Assembly: GCF_006496635.1 (NCBI RefSeq)
Contig: NZ_CP022958.1
Span: 5,022,001 to 5,086,000, forward strand
Source: Azoarcus sp. DD4
GTDB lineage: Bacteria; Pseudomonadota; Gammaproteobacteria; Burkholderiales; Rhodocyclaceae
Direction: 5' to 3'
DNA length: 64,000 nt
Below, one piece after another: positions 26,862 to 38,014 of this stretch. The position numbers were made by a program, and so were the translations under genes. The notes beneath the pieces are model-generated. The model was not told where the DNA came from. It worked only from the letters and a program-made list of their open reading frames with translations, and did not search any database. Positions within the stretch are counted from its first letter, which is position 1. Every line of letters begins with the position of its first letter.

Positions 26862-28414
26862 GCTCAGCCATTCGAATGACGGCGATCGCTGCGGGCGTGG
26901 CGATTGCCATAGGTGCGGGGTACTGGATTGCGCACCTGCAAAATGCTGGAAATCCAGTTCCGCTGATCACCGAAAGCCAGGCGCAAAGCGATAGCGCAGC
27001 CCCGGCCGACGGCGAACGCAAGATCCTCTACTACCGCAACCCGATGGGCCTGCCCGACACCTCGCCCGTGCCGAAGAAGGATTCGATGGGCATGGACTAC
27101 ATCCCCGTCTATGCCGACGACAAGCCGGACGACAGTGGCGCGGTGGTGGTGAGCCCGGCGCGCATCCAGACCCTGGGGGTGAAGACCGCAGAGGCCGAAC
27201 TGCGCGCCGTGGATGCGGCGGTGCGCGCGAGCGGCCGGATCGAGCTCGACGAGCGCAGGCAGGTGGTGGTGGCACCGCGCTTCGAGGGCTGGATCGAGCG
27301 CCTGCATGTGAATGCGGTCGGCGATCCGGTGAAAAAGGGCCAGCCACTTTTCACCGCCTACAGCCCCGAGCTGCAATCCACCGGCGAGGAACTGCGCATT
27401 GCCGAGCGCCTGGCGAGCCAGAGTGAGTCGCAAGATCCAGTCGCGAGCGAATCCGCCCGCCGCCTGGCCGAGGCGACGCGTGCGCGCCTTCGCAACCTGC
27501 AGGTCGCCGGCCAGGCGGGGGCGCGCCAGGTGTTCCACGCCCCGGCGAGCGGCGTGGTGCTGGAGAAGGAGGCAATCGAAGGCGGACGCTTCATGCCGGG
27601 AGACGCACTGTTCCGCATCGCCGACCTGTCGAAAGTGTGGATCATTGCTGATGTGTATGAACAGGACCTCGCTCGCGTGCAGGTTGGTCAGACTGCGCAG
27701 GTGGCGCTCGAGGCCTATCCTGGTCGCAGCTTCGCGGCGCGGGTCGATTATCTCTATCCGACGTTGGACGCCGCGACGCGCAGCACCCGCGTGCGGCTGG
27801 CAATGGACAACACGGAAGGCCTGTTGCGCCCGGGCATGTTCGCCCAGATCGCGCTGGCGACAGGTGATGCCACTCCAAAGGTTACCGTGCCGACCTCGGC
27901 GATCATCGATGATGGCGAGCGCCGGGTCGTTCTCCTCGCCCTCGCTGAAGGCCGCTTCAAGCCGCAGGCAGTGAAGCTCGGCCAGCGCGGACGTGATGTG
28001 GTCGAGGTGCTCGACGGCGTGGCGGCGGGCGATCGCGTGGTGGTTTCGGCCAACTTCCTGATCGACTCGGAGAGCCAGCTCAAGGCGGCACTCTCCAACC
28101 TCGTCGAGCCCGATGCCGGCGAGCAGCCCCAAGCGAGCCCGACGCGTTACGAAGCGCAAGGGACGTTCGATGCGCTCGACGCCGAAGGCGGCAGCGTGAC
28201 GATGACTCATGGCGAGATCCCGGCCCTCCAGTGGCCGGCGATGACCATGGACTTCAAGATTGCCGATCCGGCGCTGGTGAAGAGCATCGCCCCAGGCTCG
28301 CCGGTGCGGTTCGTCTTCGAGGCGGGTGAGCCAGGCGAGTACATCATCACAGGCATCGAGCCGGTTGCAGGCACTGCGCCTGCACCGAGCGCCGGCGGTC
28401 ACGGGGGGCACTGA
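26858..28414 (+). CDS. cusB: RND membrane-fusion protein CusB-like with fused CusF domain
   Basis: This 518-residue adaptor starts with GTG. It has an N-terminal membrane anchor (AIAAGVAIAIGAGYWIA) and a heavy-metal-binding domain (YYRNPMGLPDTSPVPKKDSMGMDY) near residues 52-78, followed by the lipoyl-hairpin-barrel core. An additional C-terminal CusF-like domain near 430-505 (ALQWPAMTMDF) keeps the Met pair. It bridges the inner pump CusA and the outer channel. A built-in CusF domain together with a separate cusF gene gives two routes for Cu(I) loading. A His-rich tail (GGHGGH) ends the protein. Confidence 0.9.
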   Translation: MSSAIRMTAIAAGVAIAIGAGYWIAHLQNAGNPVPLITESQAQSDSAAPADGERKILYYRNPMGLPDTSPVPKKDSMGMDYIPVYADDKPDDSGAVVVSPARIQTLGVKTAEAELRAVDAAVRASGRIELDERRQVVVAPRFEGWIERLHVNAVGDPVKKGQPLFTAYSPELQSTGEELRIAERLASQSESQDPVASESARRLAEATRARLRNLQVAGQAGARQVFHAPASGVVLEKEAIEGGRFMPGDALFRIADLSKVWIIADVYEQDLARVQVGQTAQVALEAYPGRSFAARVDYLYPTLDAATRSTRVRLAMDNTEGLLRPGMFAQIALATGDATPKVTVPTSAIIDDGERRVVLLALAEGRFKPQAVKLGQRGRDVVEVLDGVAAGDRVVVSANFLIDSESQLKAALSNLVEPDAGEQPQASPTRYEAQGTFDALDAEGGSVTMTHGEIPALQWPAMTMDFKIADPALVKSIAPGSPVRFVFEAGEPGEYIITGIEPVAGTAPAPSAGGHGGH

Positions 28415-28415
28415 G

Positions 28416-31400
28416 ATGCATGCCCCTGTGACAGACTCTTCGAACGTCGTGCCAACCGACGCGGCAGCCAGACCGGCAGCACCCGGCCTGCTCGACCGCG
28501 TCATCGACTGGTCGGCACGCAACGTCTTCCTCGTCCTGCTGGCCACGCTGTTCCTGATTGGCGGTGGCCTCTACGCGGTCAAGCACACGCCGCTCGACGC
28601 GCTGCCCGACCTGTCCGACGTGCAGGTGATCGTCTACACCGATTACCCCGGCCAGGCGCCGCAGGTGGTGGAGGATCAGGTCACCTATCCGCTCACCACC
28701 TCGATGCTGGCGGTGCCGCGCGCGAAGGTGGTGCGCGGCTTCTCGATGTTCGGCGCGTCCTATGTGTATGTGATCTTCGAGGACGGCACCGACATCTACT
28801 GGGCGCGCTCGCGCGTGCTCGAGTACCTGAGCACCGCCGCCAGCCGCCTGCCGCAGGGCGTGGCGCCGCAGATTGGCCCGGACGCCACCGGCGTCGGCTG
28901 GGTCTATCAATATGCGGTGCTGGGCAAGGACATGAGCCTGGCCGACACCCGCAGCCTGCAGGACTGGTACGTGCGCTACCAGCTCACCAAGGCGCAGGGC
29001 GTGTCCGAGGTCGCGAGCCTGGGCGGCTTCGTGCGCGAGTACCAGGTCACCGTCGATCCGCTGCGCCTCGCGGGCTACGGCATCACCCTTGATCAGGTGA
29101 CACAGGCGATCCGCGCCTCCAACCGCGACGTCGGCGGGCGGGTGGTGGAGCTCGCCGAGAAGGAATATATGGTGCGCGGTCGTGGCTACCTGCAAAGCGT
29201 GCAGGACATCGCCGATATCGTGCTCAAGGCCGAGCGCGGCACGCCGGTCCGCGTGGGCGACGTGGCCCGCGTCGAGCTGGTGCCGGCCGAGCGGCGCGGC
29301 ATCGCCGAGCTGAACGGAGAAGGCGAGGTCGCCTCCGGCATCGTCATGGCGCGCTTCGGCCAGAACGCGCTCGACGTGATCGCCAACGTCAAGGCCAAGA
29401 TCGCCGAGATCACCCCCGGGCTGCCGGCGGGCGCCGAGATCGTGCCGGTCTACGACCGCTCCGAACTAATCGAGCGCGCGATCGGCAACCTGCAATGGAC
29501 GCTGCTCGAGGAAAGCCTGATCGTCGCTGCCGTGTGCGTGATCTTCCTGCTCCATGTGAGGAGCGCGCTGGTGGCGATCATCACGCTGCCGCTGGGCATC
29601 CTGTTTGCCTTCATTGCCATGCGTTCGCTCGGCCTGGGCTCCAACATCATGAGCCTGGGCGGGATCGCGATCGCGATCGGGGCGATGGTGGACGCGGCGA
29701 TCGTGATGATCGAGAACGCGCACAAGCACATCGAGCGCCTGCCCGCAGGGGCGGACCAGAAGGCGCGCGGCGCCGCGATCGTGCTCGCGTGCAAGGAGGT
29801 GGGGCCGGCGCTGTTCTTCTCGCTGCTGATCATCACCGTGTCCTTCCTGCCGGTGTTCGCGCTCGAAGGCCAGGAGGGGCGGCTGTTCTCGCCGCTCGCC
29901 TTCACCAAAACCTTCGCCATGGCCGGCGCCGCGCTGCTGTCGGTGACCCTGGTGCCGGTGCTGATGCTGTTCTTCGTGCGCGGGCGTATCCTGCCCGAGG
30001 CGAAGAACCCGGTGAACCGGCTGCTGATCTGGTTGTACCGGCCGATCATCAAGGGCGTGCTGCGCTTCAAGGTCCTCACGCTCGTGCTCGCCGTGCTGGC
30101 GATGGCCGCCACCCTCGTGCCCGCGCGCCAGATCGGCTCGGAGTTCATGCCGACCCTCAACGAGGGCACGCTGTTCTACATGCCGGCGGCGCTGCCCGGC
30201 ATGTCGGTCACCGAGGCCGGGCGCCTGCTCGCCACCACCAACCGCATCATCAAGACCTTCCCCGAGGTCGAATCGGTGTACGGCAAGGCCGGCCGCGCCA
30301 ACACCGCGACCGACCCGGCGCCGCTCGAGATGTTCGAGACCGTCATCAACCTCAAGCCCCAGGACCAGTGGCGCCCGGGCATGACCACCGACAAGCTCAT
30401 TGCCGAGATGGACGCCGCACTCAAGTTCCCCGGCCTGGCCAACTCGTGGACCATGCCGATCAAGGCCCGCATCGACATGCTCAGCACCGGCATCCGCACC
30501 CCGGTGGGGGTCAAGGTGTTCGGCACGGACCTGGAGACGCTGGAGAAGGTGGCGCAGGCGGTGGAGGCAGCGGTGCGCAAGGTGCCGGGCGCGAGCAGCG
30601 CCTACGCCGAGCGCGTGGCCGGCGGCTACTACGTGGACATCGTGCCGCGCCGCGACCAGCTCGCGCGCTACGGGCTCACCATCGACATGGTGCAGGACGT
30701 GATCGCCACCGCACTCGGCGGCGAGATGGTGACGACCACGGTCGAAGGCCTGGAGCGCTACGGCGTGGCGGTGCGTTACGCGCGCGGCCTGCGCGACGAC
30801 CCGGCGCGGCTCGCGTCCGACGTCTATGTGCCGACCATGAACGGCCCGATCCCGCTCGGCCAGGTGGCCGAGGTCAAGCTGACGCGCGGCGCGCCCGGCA
30901 TCCGCACCGAGAACGCGCTGCTTGCGGCCTATGTGTATGTCGACACCCGCGAGCCCGACCTCGGCGCCTTCGTCAAGCGCGCGCAGCAGGCGGTGGCCGA
31001 AGAGGTCGAATTCCCGCAGGGCTACTACGCGACCTGGAGCGGCCAGTTCGAGAACATGGAGCGCGCCAAGGAGAAGATGAAGATCGTGGTGCCGGTGACG
31101 CTCGCACTCATCTTCGTGCTGCTCTACCTCAACTTCCGCCGGCTCACCGAGACGCTGATCGTGATGCTGTCGGTGCCCTTTGCGCTGGTGGGCGGGGTGT
31201 GGCTGATGTGGTGGCTGGGCTACCAGATGAGCGTGGCGGTGGCGGTGGGCTTCATCGCGCTCGCCGGGGTGGCGGCGGAGACCGGCGTGATCATGCTGAT
31301 CTACCTCGATCACGCCTGGCGCGAGGTGCAGGCGCGCTGCCAGGCCGAGGGCCGCGCGGCCGGCGTCGCCGAGCTCTACGCGGCGATCATGGAGGGCGCG

Positions 31401-31655
31401 GTCGAGCGCGTGCGGCCCAAGATGATGACCGTGGTGGCGATCATGGCCGGCCTGCTGCCGATCATGTGGAGCACCGGCACCGGCGCCGAGGTGATGAGCC
31501 GCATCGCCGCGCCGATGGTGGGCGGCATGGTGTCGTCGACCGTGCTGACGCTGGCGGTGATTCCGGCGCTGTATGCGCTGGTCAAGCAGTGGGAGTTGCG
31601 CCGCGGGGCCGAGGCTGCGCCGGCGCACGTTCCAGTGACGGTGTCCAACTTGTAA
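28416..31655 (+). CDS. cusA: RND copper/silver efflux pump CusA-like
   Basis: This 1079-residue inner-membrane pump has twelve predicted transmembrane segments and large periplasmic loops after TM1 and TM7. TM4 carries the proton-relay region GAMVDAAIVMIENAHKHIE of the heavy-metal efflux (HME) subclass. The periplasmic loop is rich in Met around residues 565-700 (FMPTLNEGTLFYMPAALPGMSV and WTMPIKARIDMLSTGIRTPVG), which fits Cu(I)/Ag(I) transport (HME-4, CusA). The start is two bases after the cusB stop (TGAG-ATG). Confidence 0.92.
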   Translation: MHAPVTDSSNVVPTDAAARPAAPGLLDRVIDWSARNVFLVLLATLFLIGGGLYAVKHTPLDALPDLSDVQVIVYTDYPGQAPQVVEDQVTYPLTTSMLAVPRAKVVRGFSMFGASYVYVIFEDGTDIYWARSRVLEYLSTAASRLPQGVAPQIGPDATGVGWVYQYAVLGKDMSLADTRSLQDWYVRYQLTKAQGVSEVASLGGFVREYQVTVDPLRLAGYGITLDQVTQAIRASNRDVGGRVVELAEKEYMVRGRGYLQSVQDIADIVLKAERGTPVRVGDVARVELVPAERRGIAELNGEGEVASGIVMARFGQNALDVIANVKAKIAEITPGLPAGAEIVPVYDRSELIERAIGNLQWTLLEESLIVAAVCVIFLLHVRSALVAIITLPLGILFAFIAMRSLGLGSNIMSLGGIAIAIGAMVDAAIVMIENAHKHIERLPAGADQKARGAAIVLACKEVGPALFFSLLIITVSFLPVFALEGQEGRLFSPLAFTKTFAMAGAALLSVTLVPVLMLFFVRGRILPEAKNPVNRLLIWLYRPIIKGVLRFKVLTLVLAVLAMAATLVPARQIGSEFMPTLNEGTLFYMPAALPGMSVTEAGRLLATTNRIIKTFPEVESVYGKAGRANTATDPAPLEMFETVINLKPQDQWRPGMTTDKLIAEMDAALKFPGLANSWTMPIKARIDMLSTGIRTPVGVKVFGTDLETLEKVAQAVEAAVRKVPGASSAYAERVAGGYYVDIVPRRDQLARYGLTIDMVQDVIATALGGEMVTTTVEGLERYGVAVRYARGLRDDPARLASDVYVPTMNGPIPLGQVAEVKLTRGAPGIRTENALLAAYVYVDTREPDLGAFVKRAQQAVAEEVEFPQGYYATWSGQFENMERAKEKMKIVVPVTLALIFVLLYLNFRRLTETLIVMLSVPFALVGGVWLMWWLGYQMSVAVAVGFIALAGVAAETGVIMLIYLDHAWREVQARCQAEGRAAGVAELYAAIMEGAVERVRPKMMTVVAIMAGLLPIMWSTGTGAEVMSRIAAPMVGGMVSSTVLTLAVIPALYALVKQWELRRGAEAAPAHVPVTVSNL

Positions 31656-31750
31656 TGCAGCGGTCAGCGGCGCGACAGCATCGGGGGCGTAGGCTTGTTT
31701 CCAGGGCCCCGTTCCCGAGGCTGCCGCTGAACGTGACGAGGAGCGTTGCG

Positions 31751-31894
31751 ATGCTTGCCTGGCTGAAATCCCTCTGGCAATCCTTCAGGAATTGGTGTGG
31801 AGAGAACGAGCGGGCCCACCGGGATGCCCCGGTCTCGCCGTGCTGCTCGAAGCCGCCCGCAGCCGTTCACCGTTCGCCGACCCGCAAGGTATGA
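31751..31894 (+). CDS. Possible small protein after cusA
   Basis: This open frame of 47 residues starts MLAWLKSLWQSFRNWCGEN, with GACGAGG upstream and a Trp-rich amphipathic helix at its N-terminus and a CC pair near 36. It fits tightly between cusA and the DUF2933 gene (the stop is 4 bases before the next start), which supports a real gene. Its composition toward the end is less protein-like. Function is unknown. Confidence 0.45.
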   Translation: MLAWLKSLWQSFRNWCGENERAHRDAPVSPCCSKPPAAVHRSPTRKV

Positions 31895-31898
31895 AGCC

Positions 31899-32147
31899 AT
31901 GAACACGAAGCCTGCTCATGATCCTGGACACCCTCGATCTGTCGCCTGGTATCGCTCCCCCGGCGTCATCGCTGGCCTGATGCTGGCGGCGATCGCACTG
32001 TTCTTCCTGCTGCGCGAACACTGGGCGCATGTGTCGGGCAACTGGGTGTATCTGATCCTGTTGCTGTGTCCCCTGATGCACTTGTTTGGCCATGGCGGAC
32101 ATCACGGCGGGCACCACAGTAACGACACCGACTCGGAGAAGCGCTGA
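31899..32147 (+). CDS. DUF2933 membrane protein
   Basis: This 82-residue protein has two close transmembrane segments (GVIAGLMLAAIALFFLL and NWVYLILLLCPLMHLF) and a His-rich tail (GHGGHHGGHH). The CPLMH motif in the second segment is the DUF2933 mark. These proteins recur in copper islands beside P-type ATPases. A second DUF2933 gene lies at 35038. The motif with Cys, Met and His could bind metal in the membrane, but no function is established. Confidence 0.83.
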   Translation: MNTKPAHDPGHPRSVAWYRSPGVIAGLMLAAIALFFLLREHWAHVSGNWVYLILLLCPLMHLFGHGGHHGGHHSNDTDSEKR

Positions 32148-32148
32148 G

Positions 32149-32547
32149 ATGCCGATGACAGAGGCGTGCCTAGGCCGTGGCGTCGTCATTGCGGCGCTTT
32201 CGGGCGTCTTGATTTCGAGCGCAGCGGCGCAAGGCTGGAAGATCCCGCAGCCCTCTCCGGGGCTGATGCCCAATCCGGCGCAAGGAAAGGGACTCTACGC
32301 ACAGCACTGTGCCGCTTGCCATGGGACCGACCTCAAGGGCTCGGACAAGGGGCCGCCCATGCTCCATAAGGTCTACGAACCCAGTCATCACGCCGATATC
32401 GCCTTTCAGTTGGCGGTAGCGAACGGTGTGCGCGCCCACCACTGGCAGTTCGGCGACATGGCACCTGTTCCCGGCCTGACGTCGGACGAGGTCGCTCATG
32501 TCACGGCATTCATCCGTGGTGAACAGCGCAAGGTCGGCATTCGATAA
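32149..32547 (+). CDS. Exported c-type cytochrome
   Basis: This 132-residue protein has a signal peptide (GVVIAALSGVLISSAAA). One haem c site, CAACHG, lies near residue 54, and distal Met candidates are in GDMAPVPGL near 104. Size is that of a class I monohaem cytochrome. In this operon it may pass electrons from the multicopper oxidase or cupredoxin; that is inference. The start overlaps the previous stop region (TGAGATG), and the next gene follows by 24 bases. Confidence 0.87.
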   Translation: MPMTEACLGRGVVIAALSGVLISSAAAQGWKIPQPSPGLMPNPAQGKGLYAQHCAACHGTDLKGSDKGPPMLHKVYEPSHHADIAFQLAVANGVRAHHWQFGDMAPVPGLTSDEVAHVTAFIRGEQRKVGIR

Positions 32548-32571
32548 CAACAAACGCCGGGGAGAAGCATC

Positions 32572-34920
<2,349 letters not shown>

Positions 34921-35037
34921 TCGACCTCAATCCGCCCGCACGGAAAGCTGGGCAGACGAACTGCGTGACGGGTACTTCGTTCGTTGGGAGGCATGCCGGC
35001 GTCAGCGTGTCGATGTTTGCGCACAAGGAGCTGTCTC

Positions 35038-35292
35038 ATGAAAGCCGAGACGGAAGCCGAGCCCCGTCCATCCGGTCGGGCTGAATCGAACTTAAGGGTT
35101 CGCCGCGTATTTCCGGTCTTCGTCGTACTGGCGGCCGTTCTCCTTATCGCCGAGCACCGGCTCCATGTGCTCGGCTACCTACCGTGGCTCATCTTGCTTG
35201 CGTGCCCCCTGATGCACGTCTTCATGCATCGCGATCACGGCCACAAGAGAAAACGAACGCCGGCTGAAGACCAAGGTAACCATGATGCGTGA
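35038..35292 (+). CDS. Second DUF2933 membrane protein
   Basis: This 84-residue protein has two hydrophobic segments (VFPVFVVLAAVLLIAEHRL and LPWLILLACPLMHVF), the CPLMH motif and a His/Lys tail (MHRDHGHKRK). It is a paralogue of the gene at 31899 with only the motif region clearly shared. AAGGAG is placed 7 bases before the ATG. The stop overlaps a possible start of the next gene. Confidence 0.8.
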   Translation: MKAETEAEPRPSGRAESNLRVRRVFPVFVVLAAVLLIAEHRLHVLGYLPWLILLACPLMHVFMHRDHGHKRKRTPAEDQGNHDA

Positions 35293-35309
35293 TGCCACGG
35301 GAGATCGAG

Positions 35310-35939
35310 ATGAGTGAGACGTCGAGTTACGGCTTGTGGTCACTGGTTATCATCAACTCGCTGTTCTTCATCGCCTTCGCATTCAGCTTCACGCGTCCCC
35401 GCACAAGCCAGGACTGGCGATCCTTGGGCGCTTACTCGGCCTTCATCCTCGCGCTCTTCACCGAGATGTACGGCTTTCCGTTGACGATCTACCTGCTCTC
35501 GGGGTGGCTGTCTTCGAAATTTCCGGGAATCGATTTTTTTGCCCACGACTCGGGGCACCTCTTGGAGGTGATGTTCGGATGGAGCAGTAACCCGCACTTC
35601 GGCCCGTTTCACCTCTTGAGCACGGTGTTCATCGTCGGTGGCTTCTGGCTCTTGGCAAAGGCCTGGCCCGTACTCCTCGAGGCTCAGCGCACCCGCCGCG
35701 TCGCCGACAGTGGCCCGTACGCACGCATTCGACACCCGCAATACGTCGCTTTCGTTCTGGTCATGTTCGGCTTTTTGCTGCAATGGCCGACCTTGATCAC
35801 GCTGATCATGTTCCCGGTTCTGTTGATCGTGTACGCCAGGCTCGCCCGCCGGGAAGAACTCGATGCGATCGAGGCATTCGGTGATGCCTATCGCTCATAC
35901 CGCGACCGCACGCCGGCGTTCATTCCTCGCCTGCGGTAG
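35310..35939 (+). CDS. Membrane methyltransferase of the isoprenylcysteine/PEMT-like family
   Basis: This 209-residue protein has five to six transmembrane segments and the C-terminal signature of the ICMT/PEMT superfamily: GPYARIRHPQYVAFVLV near 138-154 and REELDAIEAFGDAYRSYRDRTP near 180. Such genes are frequent at the end of copper and metal operons, where a lipid or protein methylation role is suspected but unproven. The ATG at 35310 has CGGGAG upstream and is preferred to the ATG at 35289. It is the last gene of the plus-strand copper operon. Confidence 0.8.
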   Translation: MSETSSYGLWSLVIINSLFFIAFAFSFTRPRTSQDWRSLGAYSAFILALFTEMYGFPLTIYLLSGWLSSKFPGIDFFAHDSGHLLEVMFGWSSNPHFGPFHLLSTVFIVGGFWLLAKAWPVLLEAQRTRRVADSGPYARIRHPQYVAFVLVMFGFLLQWPTLITLIMFPVLLIVYARLARREELDAIEAFGDAYRSYRDRTPAFIPRLR

Positions 35940-36111
35940 TTCGACGGATCGTTTGGTCCAGAGCGCCGCTTGCGAAGTAGAGGGAGATGCCGACGCGCAG
36001 ATTCCTCATTGCCTGCAAGCAAGGCGCCTTTGAGTTTGGGGCACCATGCATGCGCGCGGGGCAGAGTGAGTTTGATCAATCAAACCCGCCGATCCTGAAA
36101 AAGGTCGACAG

Positions 36112-36139
36112 AAAAGCCCCCGGGATCGACACCGGGGGC
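36112..36139 (-). terminator. Terminator after copK copy 1
   Basis: Minus strand: hairpin GCCCCCGG / CCGGGGGC followed by TTTTC, 23 bases after the copK stop. It ends the czcE-copK transcript. Confidence 0.75.
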
Positions 36140-36162
36140 AAGTTCATCCTGAAACGTGCGAA

Positions 36163-36441
36163 TCAGTTACGGGTGTCGTGGCGAAGGATGCTGTCGAGAC
36201 GCATGACCTCGTCGCCGTGCATCATGATCTTCTGTCCATCCTTGGTCTCCATCACTTCGCCGTGTTTCATCCTCACCGCACGGCCCATCTTGTCCTCCAT
36301 GCCCATTTTCCCATCCTTGAAGATGTAGACCGTCGAGCCATCCTTCATGGGGATGGACTTTTCGACCCGCTCGACATCGACCGCGAAGGCCGATGTGGTG
36401 GCAATCCCAAGTGCCGCGACCATCAGTGCTTTCTTCAACAT
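36163..36441 (-). CDS. copK: Periplasmic copper-binding protein CopK, copy 1
   Basis: This 92-residue protein has a signal peptide (ALMVAALGIATTSAFA) and a mature CopK domain. The core FKDGKMGME, then GEVMETKDGQKIMM and DEVMRLD, matches the Met-rich Cu(I)-binding beta-sandwich of Cupriavidus metallidurans CopK. This copy has Met where copy 2 has Leu at two positions (SIPMKDG and EDKMGR). It is downstream of a czcE-like gene in the same direction, with a 112-base gap, and followed by a terminator. Confidence 0.9.
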   Translation of the reverse strand: MLKKALMVAALGIATTSAFAVDVERVEKSIPMKDGSTVYIFKDGKMGMEDKMGRAVRMKHGEVMETKDGQKIMMHGDEVMRLDSILRHDTRN

Positions 36442-36553
36442 GCTCGTCTCCTTGAATCAACTACAAATAATTGCTGAACATTGCATCAGGCCTCTTCCAT
36501 AGAAGATTGCCCGATGCCTTACCCGCCTTGGTTCCTGGGGAAGCTTGGTGCTA

Positions 36554-36949
36554 TCAGGAGCCGCTGCGGTAAAGGGGGCTTTCTTCGAGATAGACAGTCA
36601 CCTTGTCGCCCCCTTGGACCACCTTCGAAAGCGGAAAGCTGTTTGTGCCGAGGGTGTCGAAGGTCCAGTTGATCGTCTTGTCACCGACCTTCAGGGCAAC
36701 CGTCTCGAGCCGCGTGACGTTGATGTAGCGCGTGTCCGCATTGACGATCACGGTGCGGGAGGGCGTGGCGTTGCTCGCGTAGCCATATGTGGCCAGCTCT
36801 CGCTCAGTCGGGCTCGAAGCGCGTGCCTGGACATGCTCGAGCCAGTGCAGCGCACCGCCCTCGGAATAGTCCTCGTGTGCGAACGCAGCGGAAGATCCAA
36901 GGGTGCTGATGGCCGAGACGGCGAGGACGGCGATGATCGACTTTTTCAT
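36554..36949 (-). CDS. czcE: CzcE-family periplasmic metal-binding protein, copy 1
   Basis: This 131-residue protein has a signal peptide (SIIAVLAVSAISTLGSSAAFA), a mature start with His (AHEDYSEGGALHWLEH), and the CzcE core: TPSRTVIVNADTRYINVTRLETVALKVGDK and WTFDTLG, ending KVTVYLEESPLYRSGS. CzcE and CopH of Cupriavidus bind Cu(II). The protein is identical in sequence to copy 2 at 43432. A CopR-type box lies 100 bases upstream at 37049. Confidence 0.87.
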   Translation of the reverse strand: MKKSIIAVLAVSAISTLGSSAAFAHEDYSEGGALHWLEHVQARASSPTERELATYGYASNATPSRTVIVNADTRYINVTRLETVALKVGDKTINWTFDTLGTNSFPLSKVVQGGDKVTVYLEESPLYRSGS

Positions 36950-37048
36950 GATGGCTCCTTGTCCGGTTGTCCAGATTGGCTGCTCGTGCTTGAGTAACCA
37001 TGGACCCCATCATAGGAGCCGACTACTGACAGGTCGGTGACCCGGCAA

Positions 37049-37062
37049 TTACAGCTCGGTCA
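37049..37062 (-). promoter_or_regulatory. CopR-type box before czcE copy 1
   Basis: The minus strand reads TGACCGAGCTGTAA, fitting T(G/T)AC-N6-GTAA. It lies 100 bases upstream of the czcE start. Confidence 0.55.
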
Positions 37063-37256
37063 TGATGATGTAATCCGATTATCAGGGTTGGATGAGTCGG
37101 AATATCAACCCTCGACGGCGCCTCCTTCCGACCGGCCGACTTCAGTCGGCGGGCCACTGAGCGACCAGCATTCGCCCTTGAGCACCTTCACGACCCCATG
37201 CACGACCCGGCCGAGGATGCGCCCACGGCGGCTGCGTGGAGCTGCCGTGGGGCTGA

Positions 37257-37288
37257 ACGATGCAGTCGCTGCGACGACCGCATCGTTC
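37257..37288 (-). terminator. Hairpin after the porin remnant
   Basis: An inverted repeat AACGATGC / GCATCGTT lies 13 bases after the remnant's stop codon. There is no T-run, so it may be a worn terminator. Confidence 0.4.
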
Positions 37289-37300
37289 AGGCGAGGGAAC

Positions 37301-37724
37301 TCAGAACATGTGGCTCACACCAAACTCGACGGTGGACACCGACTTACCGGCGGTGATGGCCAGATTCTCGCGGAAGTTGAACCGCGTCGTCGTATCACCG
37401 TTGAAGACGTGGACGTACCCCGCGTAGAGGTGGGTGCGCTTCGACAGGGAGTGCTCATAGGCGATGATATAGCCCTTGCCGTCGCCGCCCGACGTCCGCC
37501 TTCGCATATCCGATCGAGCTGTGGCTCGAGGGGCCAACGTCGATCTGGGCGCCGATGCTCCACAGCTTGTTGGTCTGGGCACTGCCGACGACCGGATCGA
37601 CCTTTGCGTTCTGCCACGAGCCAAGAACCTTGATTATGCCGAAGCTGTAGCTTGCACCGACGAAATGTTCCTGCTGGTCGATGCAACACTCGTCAGGACA
37701 AGGCGGCCGAGTGCGGACCTCCAT
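37301..37724 (-). pseudogene. Gram-negative porin remnant (C-terminal part, frameshifted)
   Basis: Two overlapping minus-strand frames together give the end of a trimeric porin. The upstream frame has HFVGASYSFGIIKVLGSWQNAKVD and LWSIGAQIDVGPSSHSSIGYAKADV. After a shift near 37490 the other frame gives YIIAYEHSLSKRTHLYAGYVHVFNGD and ends in GVSHMF, the terminal Phe of outer-membrane barrels. The N-terminal two-thirds, including the signal peptide, is absent, so it is dead. It lies between the copper pair and small genes and marks a region shaped by deletion and insertion. Confidence 0.75.
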
Positions 37725-37896
37725 ACCCCTCGCTCCGGCTCGGCAGGCCGAGCAACGGGATGGCGATGAATCCGCGGGCAGGCATGATCGACCTGTTAGC
37801 GTTTGCCGATGGACGCATCTGCTTGCACGACTTCAGCTGATTGGTTAGCTCGACTGATCTGCCCCGTTCAAACTGATAGCTTTCGTGACTCGTAGA

Positions 37897-37910
37897 TTAC
37901 GTCAATGTAA
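37897..37910 (+). promoter_or_regulatory. CopR-type box before the gene at 38015
   Basis: TTACGTCAATGTAA fits T(G/T)AC-N6-GTAA. It is 105 bases upstream of a small gene, so that gene may belong to the copper regulon. Confidence 0.5.
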
Positions 37911-38014
37911 TCGCACGGATATGCTCGCGTCAGCGTGACAATACTATACTTTTCCCATCGTAGCGTTCTGAAACTAGCTGAAGGACGCGGGCGACGCGAA
38001 AGAGGGAGAGGAAG

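Larger units (their letters stand above)
36163..36955. repeat. Duplicated copK-czcE segment, copy 1
   Basis: The segment aligns to 43041-43833 at a constant offset of 6878 bases. The stretch from about 36350 to 36950 is nearly identical (one difference noted near 36924), while copK's 3' half and the promoter side have many changes. The uneven identity suggests gene conversion of the middle. Confidence 0.85.

Noticed and set aside
29466..31894. Frames of 720 and 799 codons on the other strand and in another frame of cusA
   Set aside because: Both follow from the codon bias of cusA. Their composition is low complexity and neither shows a family motif.
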